From Dorea phocaeensis (GTDB lineage Bacteria > Bacillota > Clostridia > Lachnospirales > Lachnospiraceae): a stretch of 59,392 nucleotides of DNA. The position numbers and the translations under genes were made by a program. How positions within the stretch are numbered: the first letter of the stretch is position 1; every line of letters starts with the position of its first letter. The notes below the pieces were generated by a model. It did not search any database. It saw nothing but the letters and a program-made list of their open reading frames with translations, and was not told where the DNA came from. The DNA lies in assembly GCF_900240315.1 (NCBI RefSeq), contig NZ_OEPZ01000006.1, positions 60,645 to 120,036 on the forward strand, in the 5' to 3' direction. Below, one piece after another: positions 53,301 to 59,392 of the stretch.

Positions 53301-56300
53301 GTCTCCGTCAAGGTATAATACCTGTCCGTATTCTTTATCCCATACGTAGGATGCTCCTTCGCTTAAGGATGCATTCTTGTCTTTGTCTTTTCCGGTGTCT
53401 GCTACACCTGTCTCAGCATTATATTCCTCATCAAACTTGTATTCCAAAGAAGGAGTGGTATCTGCTGCTTCACCTTTCACAGTAACCTTGATACTTGTCT
53501 TGCCTTCTTTTGCGAATTCCTTCTCTGACATGTTGAGGATCGGCATACCGTCTTTATCGTAGAATACCGGTTTGATATATGCATGACGACATGGGTCATA
53601 CAATGGATCTCCGCTGTGTCCCTTATGTGCTGCTGTCGGTCTTGCGTGGTATACGATAATCTGGTTTCCATGCTCATCAACGGTAAAGGAGTTGTGTCCC
53701 GGTCCGGATACCTCATCATTGAAATCGGTACTCGTCATGATTGGGTATGGGTTCTTGGTCCAGTTGTCAGGATTTGTTAAATCGTCTCCTGCCTTACCGC
53801 TAAGAAGTCCGATACAGTATTCAGAACCTGTTCCGGAAGCAGAGTAAGCAAGGTATACATTGTCATCTCTCTGAATGACTGCTGCACCTTCATTTACCCG
53901 GAAACGTACATTCTCCCAGAAGTACTCTGGTACCGTGATTACAGATGCTTTACTTGTCAGCTGTGTCGGATTGCTTGGATCAATCGTCGCAATGTAGAGA
54001 CTGGAAATTCCTTCCGGGTTCGCTTCATTTCTTGTAAAGTCTGCCCAGCAAAGATAATGTCTTCCACCTGCTTCAAAATAAGTCATATCAAGAGACATCG
54101 CATTCAGACAGTTCTTTTCATCGCCTGGCATTGCTTTTACGTCTCCTGCCATCTCCCAGCTAGCCGGATTCATCATATCATCGGAATTATTACATTTCAC
54201 CATAAATGGACGAATGTTGAAGGTAGTTCCTGTTCCGCTGTTGATTCCTGCTGTACTTAAGTAGTACCAGCTGTCGCCAATCTTATGAAGCTCTGGCGCC
54301 CAGATAAATCTTCCTCTTGCCGGATCATCCTTCTCATCCCAGATTGTTACTTCCTCAGCCGTTGCCAGTCCTGCAACTGTCTTGGCTCTTCTAAGAACCA
54401 GTCTGTCGTAACCGTCTGGATCATTGCCTCCATTCATTGGATAAGAAGCTGTGAAGTAATAATAACCATCATCTTCATTGTATACAATATGCGGATCCGC
54501 TCTCTCTGGAATCAGCGGAGCATCTGCATCCGTATACTTGGTTCCAACGATTCCGTCTACGGTATAGGTTCCCGGACGATTGGTATCGATCTTCGCAATA
54601 TCGTTCTCATCCCAGGTAATACCATAGGTCTTCTGTGTTCCGTCAGAGTAGGTTGCGGATGCTTCTGCGCCAGATTCTTTTGAGAGAAGCTCAGCGGAGA
54701 GTTCAGCGCCCTGATCCACTGTCACATCTTTTGCAGTAACCTTAAGTTCTGTATTGTATGGATTCTTGAATTTCTCAGCAACTTTTGTATACTCTGCTTT
54801 TGTAAGAGCCTCTTCTTCTGCCCATACAGCATCCTTTGGTGCATTCTCAACCTGCTTGATTTCATAGGAAGAAACTCCCTTATTCTCAAAGGTCTCGAAA
54901 TCTGCTGTTGTTACAAGTGTTACGGTGTCTGCAGCCTGTACAAATACTTTGTATACCTGATCTGCACTGTCGTATACACAAGTCATTTTCTCAATCTTGT
55001 TTACCTCTGGAAGAGCTACACTTCTCTGATTCTCATAGGTAATAAGATCTTTGGAGTCATATAAGAGAACAGTGCCGCTTCCGCCGTCAGAAGCAAGCAT
55101 TCCGAAGCTTCCATCTGCTTTACGGAAAATAGAAGGCGCTGTGTATTTCTTTGCTCCGATAGAAGAATAAAGAATCGGCTGATCCTTATGAAGAACTTTA
55201 TAGCCTTCTTCACCTTCTTCTGCAAGTTTCATACCGCCCTGGAAGCCATAGCCTTCAGATTCGATATTAGATGGAGCTTTGCTGCTTACATAAGCTGCAA
55301 CGTCAGTTCCTTTACCGATTACGGTAAGTGGGAACTCTTTTGTTCCATCCTGTTTTGCACCATCTACCTTAATGGTAGCAACGAGTGTCACTACGACCGT
55401 TTCTTCGCCGCGTGTTACCACTGCTTTGCCATCTTTGATCTCAATGGCATCTCCGTCTTGGACTTTCCATGTAACTGTGGCATCTCCTACTTTTTCAGGA
55501 AGAGTGAAATCCTCGGAAACAAATCCTGCATTCAGGGTAAGCTCATTCGTGTAAGTAACCACATCCTCATCTGGATTCTTTGCCTTTACTACAATAGTAA
55601 ATTCCTTGGTTACTATCACTTCTCCGCTCTTAAGCGTCGCAGTCATTACCACTTCTTCGTCCTTGTCACCTCTCGTTACTGTTCCGTCGTCTGCCATAAC
55701 CTTTGGCTTGTTGGAAGACCATGTGATCTCCGTCAGACCGCTTCCTCCTGTTGTTGGAAGTGCAATAGAACGATCCGTCTCTTCCGGAAGAGATAATGCT
55801 TCTTTGTCAAATGCCAGAACGTACTGTGCATACTGCTGGGTAATCTGATCTTTGTCAAGTGCAGTATCATAGATTCGGAAGTTATCAATTAATCCTTTTC
55901 CATATTCTCCATTCTTTCCCCAGGTAGCTTTACCAAAATACAGTACACTGTTTGCTCCAAGAATATCAGGAAGCTTAAATGCACTTACCTCTTTTCCAGC
56001 CTGCTGACCGTCAATGTAAAGCGTTACATCTTTCTCTGTATGAACGACGTCCACATGTACCCATTTGTTGTCATAGGCACTGACATTTGCCCATGCACTT
56101 AACGGTCTCTGTCCTCCATTGAAACGCTCTGCCACCAGATGATCTTTATCGGCACCAGGATTATGTAATGTTCCAATATAGTGCTCATTCTGATATGTCG
56201 TCTCGGATGCATCTCTTGCTGCGAAGAATCCCCAGTTAACATGATTCTTAGGCATTTTCGCATCGTAAGAAATTGTGAGCTCATTCAGTCCAGTCAGAAG

Positions 56301-56588
56301 ACTTTCTCCTGCAGGAGTTTTGATATCCAGCCATTGGTTCTTTCCATTTAAGGACAAGGCCTTTCCTCCTCCTGCATGGCTGTCTGAGAGCCCGTAGGTT
56401 CCGGTAGCTTTCGCTGAATCTGTGACAATCTCCTGATTCGCATTCAGATTTTCAAAATCAAAATCAACCAATGCTTTCGGGAGATCTGCTGCCTGAACTT
56501 CCTGAAGACCGCCAACTCCTGAAGGCAGCAATCCAGCAAGCATAGCAGATACAGTCAGCAAAGCTACGCCTCTTTTTGTCTTTTTCAT
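50304..56588 (-). CDS. 2094-aa cell-wall double-GH43 arabinan-degrading enzyme
   Basis: Order of domains: signal peptide (1-34), LamG 1 (about 40-250), two atrophied Ig domains (about 265-430), a short propeller-like region of about 130 residues resembling part of a GH43 domain (about 440-570), an Ig-like domain, GH43-1 (about 690-1010; RADPHIVYN, FIWAPELHKI, GPGHNSF), LamG 2 (about 1044-1265), atrophied Ig (about 1275-1375), GH43-2 (about 1380-1725; RDHYIARSPEG, WAPEFIYD, VEGPIIFK), a FIVAR module, three near-identical Big_3 domains (about 1793-2035), and VKTGD (about 2063), membrane helix and KRKRS tail. Predicted to debranch and cut arabinan at the cell surface. First gene of its unit. Confidence 0.88.
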   Translation of the reverse strand: MKKTKRGVALLTVSAMLAGLLPSGVGGLQEVQAADLPKALVDFDFENLNANQEIVTDSAKATGTYGLSDSHAGGGKALSLNGKNQWLDIKTPAGESLLTGLNELTISYDAKMPKNHVNWGFFAARDASETTYQNEHYIGTLHNPGADKDHLVAERFNGGQRPLSAWANVSAYDNKWVHVDVVHTEKDVTLYIDGQQAGKEVSAFKLPDILGANSVLYFGKATWGKNGEYGKGLIDNFRIYDTALDKDQITQQYAQYVLAFDKEALSLPEETDRSIALPTTGGSGLTEITWSSNKPKVMADDGTVTRGDKDEEVVMTATLKSGEVIVTKEFTIVVKAKNPDEDVVTYTNELTLNAGFVSEDFTLPEKVGDATVTWKVQDGDAIEIKDGKAVVTRGEETVVVTLVATIKVDGAKQDGTKEFPLTVIGKGTDVAAYVSSKAPSNIESEGYGFQGGMKLAEEGEEGYKVLHKDQPILYSSIGAKKYTAPSIFRKADGSFGMLASDGGSGTVLLYDSKDLITYENQRSVALPEVNKIEKMTCVYDSADQVYKVFVQAADTVTLVTTADFETFENKGVSSYEIKQVENAPKDAVWAEEEALTKAEYTKVAEKFKNPYNTELKVTAKDVTVDQGAELSAELLSKESGAEASATYSDGTQKTYGITWDENDIAKIDTNRPGTYTVDGIVGTKYTDADAPLIPERADPHIVYNEDDGYYYFTASYPMNGGNDPDGYDRLVLRRAKTVAGLATAEEVTIWDEKDDPARGRFIWAPELHKIGDSWYYLSTAGINSGTGTTFNIRPFMVKCNNSDDMMNPASWEMAGDVKAMPGDEKNCLNAMSLDMTYFEAGGRHYLCWADFTRNEANPEGISSLYIATIDPSNPTQLTSKASVITVPEYFWENVRFRVNEGAAVIQRDDNVYLAYSASGTGSEYCIGLLSGKAGDDLTNPDNWTKNPYPIMTSTDFNDEVSGPGHNSFTVDEHGNQIIVYHARPTAAHKGHSGDPLYDPCRHAYIKPVFYDKDGMPILNMSEKEFAKEGKTSIKVTVKGEAADTTPSLEYKFDEEYNAETGVADTGKDKDKNASLSEGASYVWDKEYGQVLYLDGDKKVNGHNAFLTFPQGFFDGKDRMTISMDVKEVTRSGNYFTFGVGQDNNKYLFLKVEPNKVKTAISTTSYQNESQAIQSGAYPNNSRVWQNIKIVVTQNSLEVYRNGKKIASNNSTGISMTDLGENLIAYLGKSLYNEETMPTNPDKYFRAYYDNVKVYDWAMTDEEVKNFTEKDETARKEMMGAVAMVADSVVIPNADSIKGNITLPAEKNGVSIKWTSSNEKVISTKAKDNNGYDATPAGVVTRQKEDTKVTLTAEFSKKGSESITKTYEVTVKAAPKEVKEDDYVGYLFVRFNGTEENINQEQTYFSLSKDGLNWENLNKNNPVLTSNIGESGLRDHYIARSPEGDKFYMIATDLSIATNKGGDNHNEGAVGWGGAGGSGSHSIVVWESDDLVNWSEPWLSEIAPEGAGCTWAPEFIYDEKTGEYVVYWSATKLEVDENENVTQEFENHAIYYCKTRDFRTFTEPKLYRDGGTDANGKIVKVIDSTMIEHNGTYYRYTKNESKGTTVIDKSDAVLGKFTEIPSQTLSTDLMAAQGAVEGPIIFKMNEKSADGKDQWCLMVDRFARGQGYYPLITTDLESGEFRMLDEGEYSFPSGSKFRHGYVMPVTASEYSALQRKWGNADYVDKYQLEKAIADGEALNPEDYTEESYAAFEEALNTAKAALDTVTTTAEADAAAQALRDAMNALVPKEEITLASIKVTPPAKTEYQEGEELDLTGMVVKAVYSDNREVEVDLKDVKVEGYDKNQVGTQTITVTYEGKTATFTVTVKEKAEEGKLESINVTAPTKVEYQKGEELDLTGMVVTAIYSDGKEAVVDLNDVTIEGYNKDQVGPQTITVTYEGKTATFDVTVKEESGNPDVLDFIKVTAPTKVEYQKGEELDLTGMVVTAVYGDGREVTVDLSEVTVEGYNKDQAGAQVITVTYAGKTASFTVTVKEKGTSGNPGGENPNGNQGNASQGVVSKNPAGVKTGDVAPIGVAVVLLVAAGAAIVLVMKRKRS
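50490..51211 (-). repeat. Three tandem near-identical Big_3 domain repeats
   Basis: Three units of about 240 bp (about 51211-50965, 50964-50725, 50724-50490) encode copies sharing EYQKGEELDLTGMVV and GYNKDQVG..TITVTYEGKTA. Copies 2 and 3 are the closest. The length of the stalk could vary by recombination. Confidence 0.85.
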
Positions 56589-56708
56589 AAATTCCCCTTT
56601 CTTCGGCGATAATAAAATTTTTGTGCATATTGCTGGAAATACGCCGATTATCTCATGAAACAGTATGCCATTTTCATCACGAAAGGGAAATTTACTTTCT
56701 TATCAGGT

Positions 56709-56738
56709 TTTATAATATTTTTGTGATCTTTTTGTGAA
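56709..56738 (-). promoter_or_regulatory. Promoter region of the GH43 unit with direct repeats
   Basis: TTCACA at 56738-56733 and TATAAA at 56714-56709 (18-base spacer) form a weak promoter. TCACAAAAA occurs twice, 11 bp apart (56737-56729 and 56726-56718), inside it: same face of the helix, as for a dimeric activator. The 120-base leader to the start codon at 56588 holds a TCGGCG/CGCCGA hairpin. Confidence 0.45.
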
Positions 56739-56780
56739 GTTTTAAGAAGGTTAGATTTCTTTTGATTTTTGTTAGATTTT

Positions 56781-56826
56781 TTAATCGGGGACGGAGTTTT
56801 TTGCATTTGTACACGTCCCCGATTAA
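56781..56826. repeat. REP-like hairpin, copy 4 (degenerate)
   Basis: TTAATCGGGGACG (56781-56793) and CGTCCCCGATTAA (56814-56826) form a 13-bp stem; the left arm keeps GGGACGGAGTTTTTTGCA but the right inner arm has diverged. ACCCTGTCCC (56831-56840) follows, as at copy 2, and touches the stop codon of the neighbouring gene. Confidence 0.75.
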
Positions 56827-56839
56827 ATTTACCCTGTCC

Positions 56840-57390
56840 CTATTTGGACATTTTTCGACTCTTATACTCTACGATTCCTGTAATAGCAGCGATACTTCCT
56901 AACATAATCCACATTGCCGGAAAAGCTTTATCCCCAGTCTGTGGATTTGTCGAAGTCTTTCTTTTCTTCGATACTTCCGCTTTAGAATCATCGTCTCCTT
57001 CATTTGATGTTTGTCCACTAAGCTTTGGAATTACTTCGTCGCGATATCCTCCGCAAACATTACAATAATACCGTATTACTCCTTCTGTTTCATTTGTTGC
57101 CGACTTAATAATCTCTCCTTCTGTAGAATATTCATGCTCATGGCTATCTGTAATCTCTACGCTAAGTGGAACATTCTTGTATTCATAATGAATGTAAGAA
57201 TCATCCATCTCTTTTGTCTGTACGCTGCTCTCTGAAGTTCCAAGGAATTCGAAGTATCTGCTGATCGTACTCGTTTCATCTTTTTCTTCAATCGTTCTTC
57301 CTTGAATTGACATTCCTTTTGCTCTGTTGACACATGTCATTCCATCGACAACAGGATGTGCCCAGATTCCTGTTTCTCTTCTTCCGTTGT
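56840..57390 (-). pseudogene. 5'-truncated cell-wall surface protein remnant
   Basis: The minus-strand frame ends with a sorting signal (NPQTGD, helix, YKSRKMSK tail) after a short charged region with CNVCGG. The frame is open upstream of the first ATG (57340) to a stop near 57391, reading ETGIWAHPVVDGM, which looks like genuine coding. There is no start codon with a ribosome site, no signal peptide and only about 180 residues, so this is the C-terminal end of a formerly larger surface protein. Upstream of it, transcription would come from the opposite strand (LytTR gene). Confidence 0.65.
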
Positions 57391-57435
57391 ATCATCAAAC
57401 CATAGTACATACGGCAGTTTTTCAGCCTCGCATGG

Positions 57436-57963
57436 ATGGATGAAAAAACTTTTCTTTATACCAAACAGCGTGCAACCTATATTTGGAAATGGATAAACAA
57501 TGAATTTAAACTTCTTCATCTTCATTGTACCATGACTAGAGATATTCCTCTCGTCGGAGATTTTAAGATCGAAGATATCCACACCTGTGAAAAGCCTGAT
57601 CTTCGTTGGTATGATTATATGCTTCGAGTTGAAAATGAGCGTAATACTCAACGAAAACATATGACCTTGAAGGATAATAATGGAGATATTCATTACCTTC
57701 TTCCTGCTGAAATCCTTGGTGTATCTATTTCATACCGAGTAGCCACTGTTTATACTGCATCTGGAAACTTTTTTGTCCATCAGACACTTAATACAATTAT
57801 GGATATTTTCCCAAATCTTATGAAGGTACACAAAAGTTGGCTTGTAAATCCAATCTATGTTAGACAGGTCAAACGTTATCAGATACTCTTAAGTAATGGC
57901 CTGGAAGTTCCTATCGGAAAAAGTAGATATAATGAAATCCGTGAACAATTGAAAATCAAATAG
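57436..57963 (+). CDS. LytTR-domain DNA-binding protein, probably 5'-truncated
   Basis: A 175-aa protein whose C-terminal half (about 80-175) is a LytTR domain: YLLPAEILGVSIS, FFVHQTLNTIMDIFP, LMKVHKSWLVNPIYV and LSNGLEVPIGKSRYNEI match the family pattern (HrSxlVN, nGxxipis). The N-terminal 75 residues have no recognisable domain, and no receiver domain is present. ATG 57436 has only a GGATGG stretch upstream, and an in-frame stop lies at 57403, so the original N-terminus is probably lost. Family members bind direct repeats near promoters and often control cell-surface or quorum-related genes. A terminator follows. Confidence 0.7.
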   Translation: MDEKTFLYTKQRATYIWKWINNEFKLLHLHCTMTRDIPLVGDFKIEDIHTCEKPDLRWYDYMLRVENERNTQRKHMTLKDNNGDIHYLLPAEILGVSISYRVATVYTASGNFFVHQTLNTIMDIFPNLMKVHKSWLVNPIYVRQVKRYQILLSNGLEVPIGKSRYNEIREQLKIK

Positions 57964-58027
57964 CAGAATTCTATTACAGATAATTTAGAAATAAAAAAAT
58001 GTGCTGAGCACACTCTCAGCTCTCCTG

Positions 58028-58060
58028 CCCCTCATTCTTGAGGGGTGGGGGTTTTTCTTT
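58028..58060 (+). terminator. Terminator after the LytTR gene
   Basis: CCCCTCA (58028-58034) pairs with TGAGGGG (58039-58045) with a four-base loop, then TGGGGGTTTTTCTTT. It ends the LytTR transcript. Confidence 0.75.
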
Positions 58061-58086
58061 GTGTTTCTTTATTGTAAAATAATTAC

Positions 58087-58371
58087 ATGAGTAATATATT
58101 ACAAACTATTTTTATTGATTATTATGAGCATATCCTTTACGAACTTCATCCCAGACAAACTGAAGTTGAAAACATCTTCAAGATGACCCATTGTGGCGAT
58201 CCATCCTATGGCGGTGCCTTTTTTGTCTGTCCAGATTGTGGTGAAATGAAATTTACTCCTTTTCGTTGTAAATCCCGTTTCTGTCCTACTTGTGGAAACA
58301 TGTACAATGTTGGTGTTGGAAGTTTACCACAAAAAAACTGCACTATTTGAACGATACCGAAAAGTCATGGG
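58087..58371 (+). pseudogene. Internally deleted IS91-family transposase
   Basis: The first 75 codons (from ATG 58087) encode the zinc-binding N-terminus of IS91-type transposases, with CPDCGEMKFTPFRCKSRFCPTCGN (split here: CPDCG, C, CPTC cysteines). After MYNV the frame runs to a stop at 58350. In the +1 frame, LVLEVYHKKTALFERYRKV ends at 58371 and looks like the transposase C-terminus. Thus most of the catalytic region is deleted and the two ends are joined out of frame. Non-functional. 58372-58556 holds no gene. Confidence 0.7.
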
Positions 58372-58556
58372 ATATGGATAAGTCCATAAGTACATGTACA
58401 TTCGCAATCGTCAAACAGTGCAGCCACACCAAAAAACAAAAAGTTTCATAATCAAAGTCATCGCGAAATCGCCAACTTTCGCTCTTTTGTTATGCCCTTT
58501 TTTATTTCTCATACATTATACACTATTTTTTACGATTTGGGAAATTTCTTATAAAG

Positions 58557-58594
58557 AAAAAAATGAGTGAATCCAGTATTTACCGGATTCACTC
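58557..58594 (-). terminator. Terminator of the rRNA-tRNA operon
   Basis: GAGTGAATCC (minus, 58594-58585) and GGATTCACTC (58574-58565) form a perfect 10-bp stem followed by AT and seven T (58563-58557). It is 13 bases after the last tRNA (Lys). Confidence 0.9.
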
Positions 58595-58607
58595 TACTCA
58601 TTCCTCG

Positions 58608-58680
58608 TGAGCGTGCGGGGATTCGAACCCCGGACAACTTGATTAAAAGTCAAGTGCTCTACCACCTGAGCTACACGCCC
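58608..58680 (-). tRNA. tRNA-Lys (TTT)
   Basis: Full cloverleaf on the minus strand: acceptor GGGCGTG/CACGCTC, anticodon loop CTTTTAA, T loop GTTCGAATCC. Discriminator A; CCA not encoded. Last gene of the tRNA cluster. Confidence 0.97.
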
Positions 58681-58704
58681 TTATTCAATTATCAGCAAAT
58701 AAAA

Positions 58705-58777
<73 letters not shown>

Positions 58778-58780
58778 GGA

Positions 58781-58854
<74 letters not shown>

Positions 58855-58884
58855 ATATTGAATTTGTAGTCTTTTGAAAGACTA

Positions 58885-58957
58885 AGCCGATGATCGGACT
58901 CGAACCGATAACCTGCTGATTACAAATCAGCTGCTCTGCCAATTGAGCCACATCGGC
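58885..58957 (-). tRNA. tRNA-Thr (TGT)
   Basis: Acceptor GCCGATG/CATCGGC, anticodon loop TTTGTAA, discriminator T; CCA not encoded. Confidence 0.97.
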
Positions 58958-59000
58958 ACAAACCAGATTAATTGGCTTTAAATTGGAGATTATCTCCTAA

Positions 59001-59082
59001 TGGATGGAGAAGGATTCGAACCTTCGAAGGCGTTGCCAACAGATTTACAGTCTGCCCCCTTTGGCCACTCGGGAATCCATCC
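59001..59082 (-). tRNA. tRNA-Tyr (GTA)
   Basis: A class II tRNA with a long variable arm (82 nt), acceptor GGATGGA/TCCATCC, anticodon loop CTGTAAA, discriminator A; CCA not encoded. Confidence 0.97.
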
Positions 59083-59092
59083 TTAATTTAAG

Positions 59093-59165
59093 TGGGACCA
59101 ATAGGGCTCGAACCTATGACCCTCTGCTTGTAAGGCAGATGCTCTCCCAGCTGAGCTATGATCCC
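59093..59165 (-). tRNA. tRNA-Val (TAC)
   Basis: Acceptor GGGATCA/TGGTCCC, anticodon loop CTTACAA, discriminator A; CCA not encoded. Confidence 0.97.
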
Positions 59166-59172
59166 ATTTAAA

Positions 59173-59246
59173 CGACCCAGAAGAGACTCGAACTCTCGAC
59201 CTCCGCCGTGACAGGGCGGCGCTCTAACCAACTGAGCCACTGGGCC
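59173..59246 (-). tRNA. tRNA-Asp (GTC)
   Basis: Acceptor GGCCCAG/CTGGGTC, anticodon loop CTGTCAC, discriminator G; CCA not encoded. First tRNA after the 23S gene. Confidence 0.97.
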
Positions 59247-59253
59247 TTATTTA

Positions 59254-59269
59254 GAAGGTATGTACCTTC
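59254..59269. other. Processing-type hairpin between 23S and tRNA-Asp
   Basis: GAAGGTA and TACCTTC form a perfect 7-bp stem with a two-base loop in the 69-base spacer. It is probably part of rRNA/tRNA precursor processing. The spacer is too short for a 5S gene. Confidence 0.5.
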
Positions 59270-59315
59270 AAAACTGCATATAAGAAACGTTTTCATCCTT
59301 TTACCTATCACCTTG

Positions 59316-59392
59316 CTTGGTCATGCCCTCGACCGATTAGTAACAGTCAGCTACATGTGTTACCACACTTCCACCTCTGTCCTATCTACCTC
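59316..59392 (-). rRNA. 23S rRNA, 3' end (partial)
   Basis: The minus strand reads ...CTGACTGTTACTAATCGG, then TCGAGGGCATGACCAAG, the conserved 3' terminal segment of Firmicutes 23S rRNA. The gene continues beyond the right edge of the window. Confidence 0.93.

Noticed and set aside
57337-57693. 118-aa frame antisense to the LytTR gene
   Set aside because: It has no ribosome site and overlaps the better-supported LytTR coding; its translation has no recognisable domain.

Overview
The window looks like chromosome of a spore-forming, gut-type Clostridia bacterium, most likely Lachnospiraceae. Pointers are the SpmA/SpmB spore-maturation proteins, meso-DAP dehydrogenase, a T-box-controlled metG, YesM/YesN-type regulation of sugar uptake, and large LamG/FIVAR/Big-domain surface enzymes with 'KTGD' sorting signals. 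The genus was called by eye, not by database search.

Layout. (1) 1-3.7 kb: the right end of a prophage or integrative element. It holds small phage-type ORFs, a divergent Cro-like/CI-like switch around a 41-bp operator dyad, an ImmA-like protein without the catalytic Glu, a TM2-HIRAN protein and a tyrosine integrase next to tatD. (2) 3.7-15.9 kb: housekeeping genes, namely metG (Met-specific T-box leader), ddh and tatD, a DUF885 lipoprotein-like peptidase, spmB and spmA split around a MATE transporter, a rhodanese, and a DUF819 membrane protein with an M19 dipeptidase. A REP-like perfect hairpin recurs at the 3' ends of genes. (3) 15.9-21.6 kb: a three-gene operon (P-type ATPase, AI-2E-family protein, Xaa-Pro aminopeptidase) behind a yybP-ykoY (Mn2+) riboswitch.

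(4) 21.7-56.6 kb: a contiguous arabinan/arabinoside utilisation locus, all on the minus strand, in what looks like four transcription units. Unit A (56.6 to 45.4 kb) encodes a 2094-aa double-GH43 surface enzyme, a secreted GH43-AbfB enzyme and a LamG-only surface protein. Unit B (45.2 to 36.7 kb) encodes two cell-wall GH127-type beta-L-arabinofuranosidases. Unit C (36.5 to 32.2 kb) encodes a membrane-anchored sugar-binding protein, a YesN-type response regulator and a YesM-type histidine kinase, resembling the Geobacillus AraPST three-component system. Unit D (32.1 to 21.7 kb) encodes a binding protein, an ABC ATPase, two permeases, AraA, an FGGY ribulokinase, AraD and a second isomerase-like protein. 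The inferred flow is: surface GH43/GH127 enzymes release L-arabinofuranose; a YtfQRT-YjfF-like furanose importer takes it up; AraA, kinase and AraD convert it to D-xylulose-5-phosphate; unit C senses extracellular sugar and switches on unit D.

(5) 56.8-59.4 kb: a decayed stretch (a 5'-truncated cell-wall protein facing a LytTR gene, and an internally deleted IS91-type transposase), then on the minus strand the 3' end of a 23S rRNA gene followed directly by seven tRNAs (Asp, Val, Tyr, Thr, fMet, Phe, Lys) and a terminator, with no 5S gene. The strongest candidates for something little described are the four-unit arabinan locus with its isomerase-like protein and odd surface-protein architectures, the Mn-riboswitch operon, and the hairpin family that has replaced the stop codon of the DUF885 gene.
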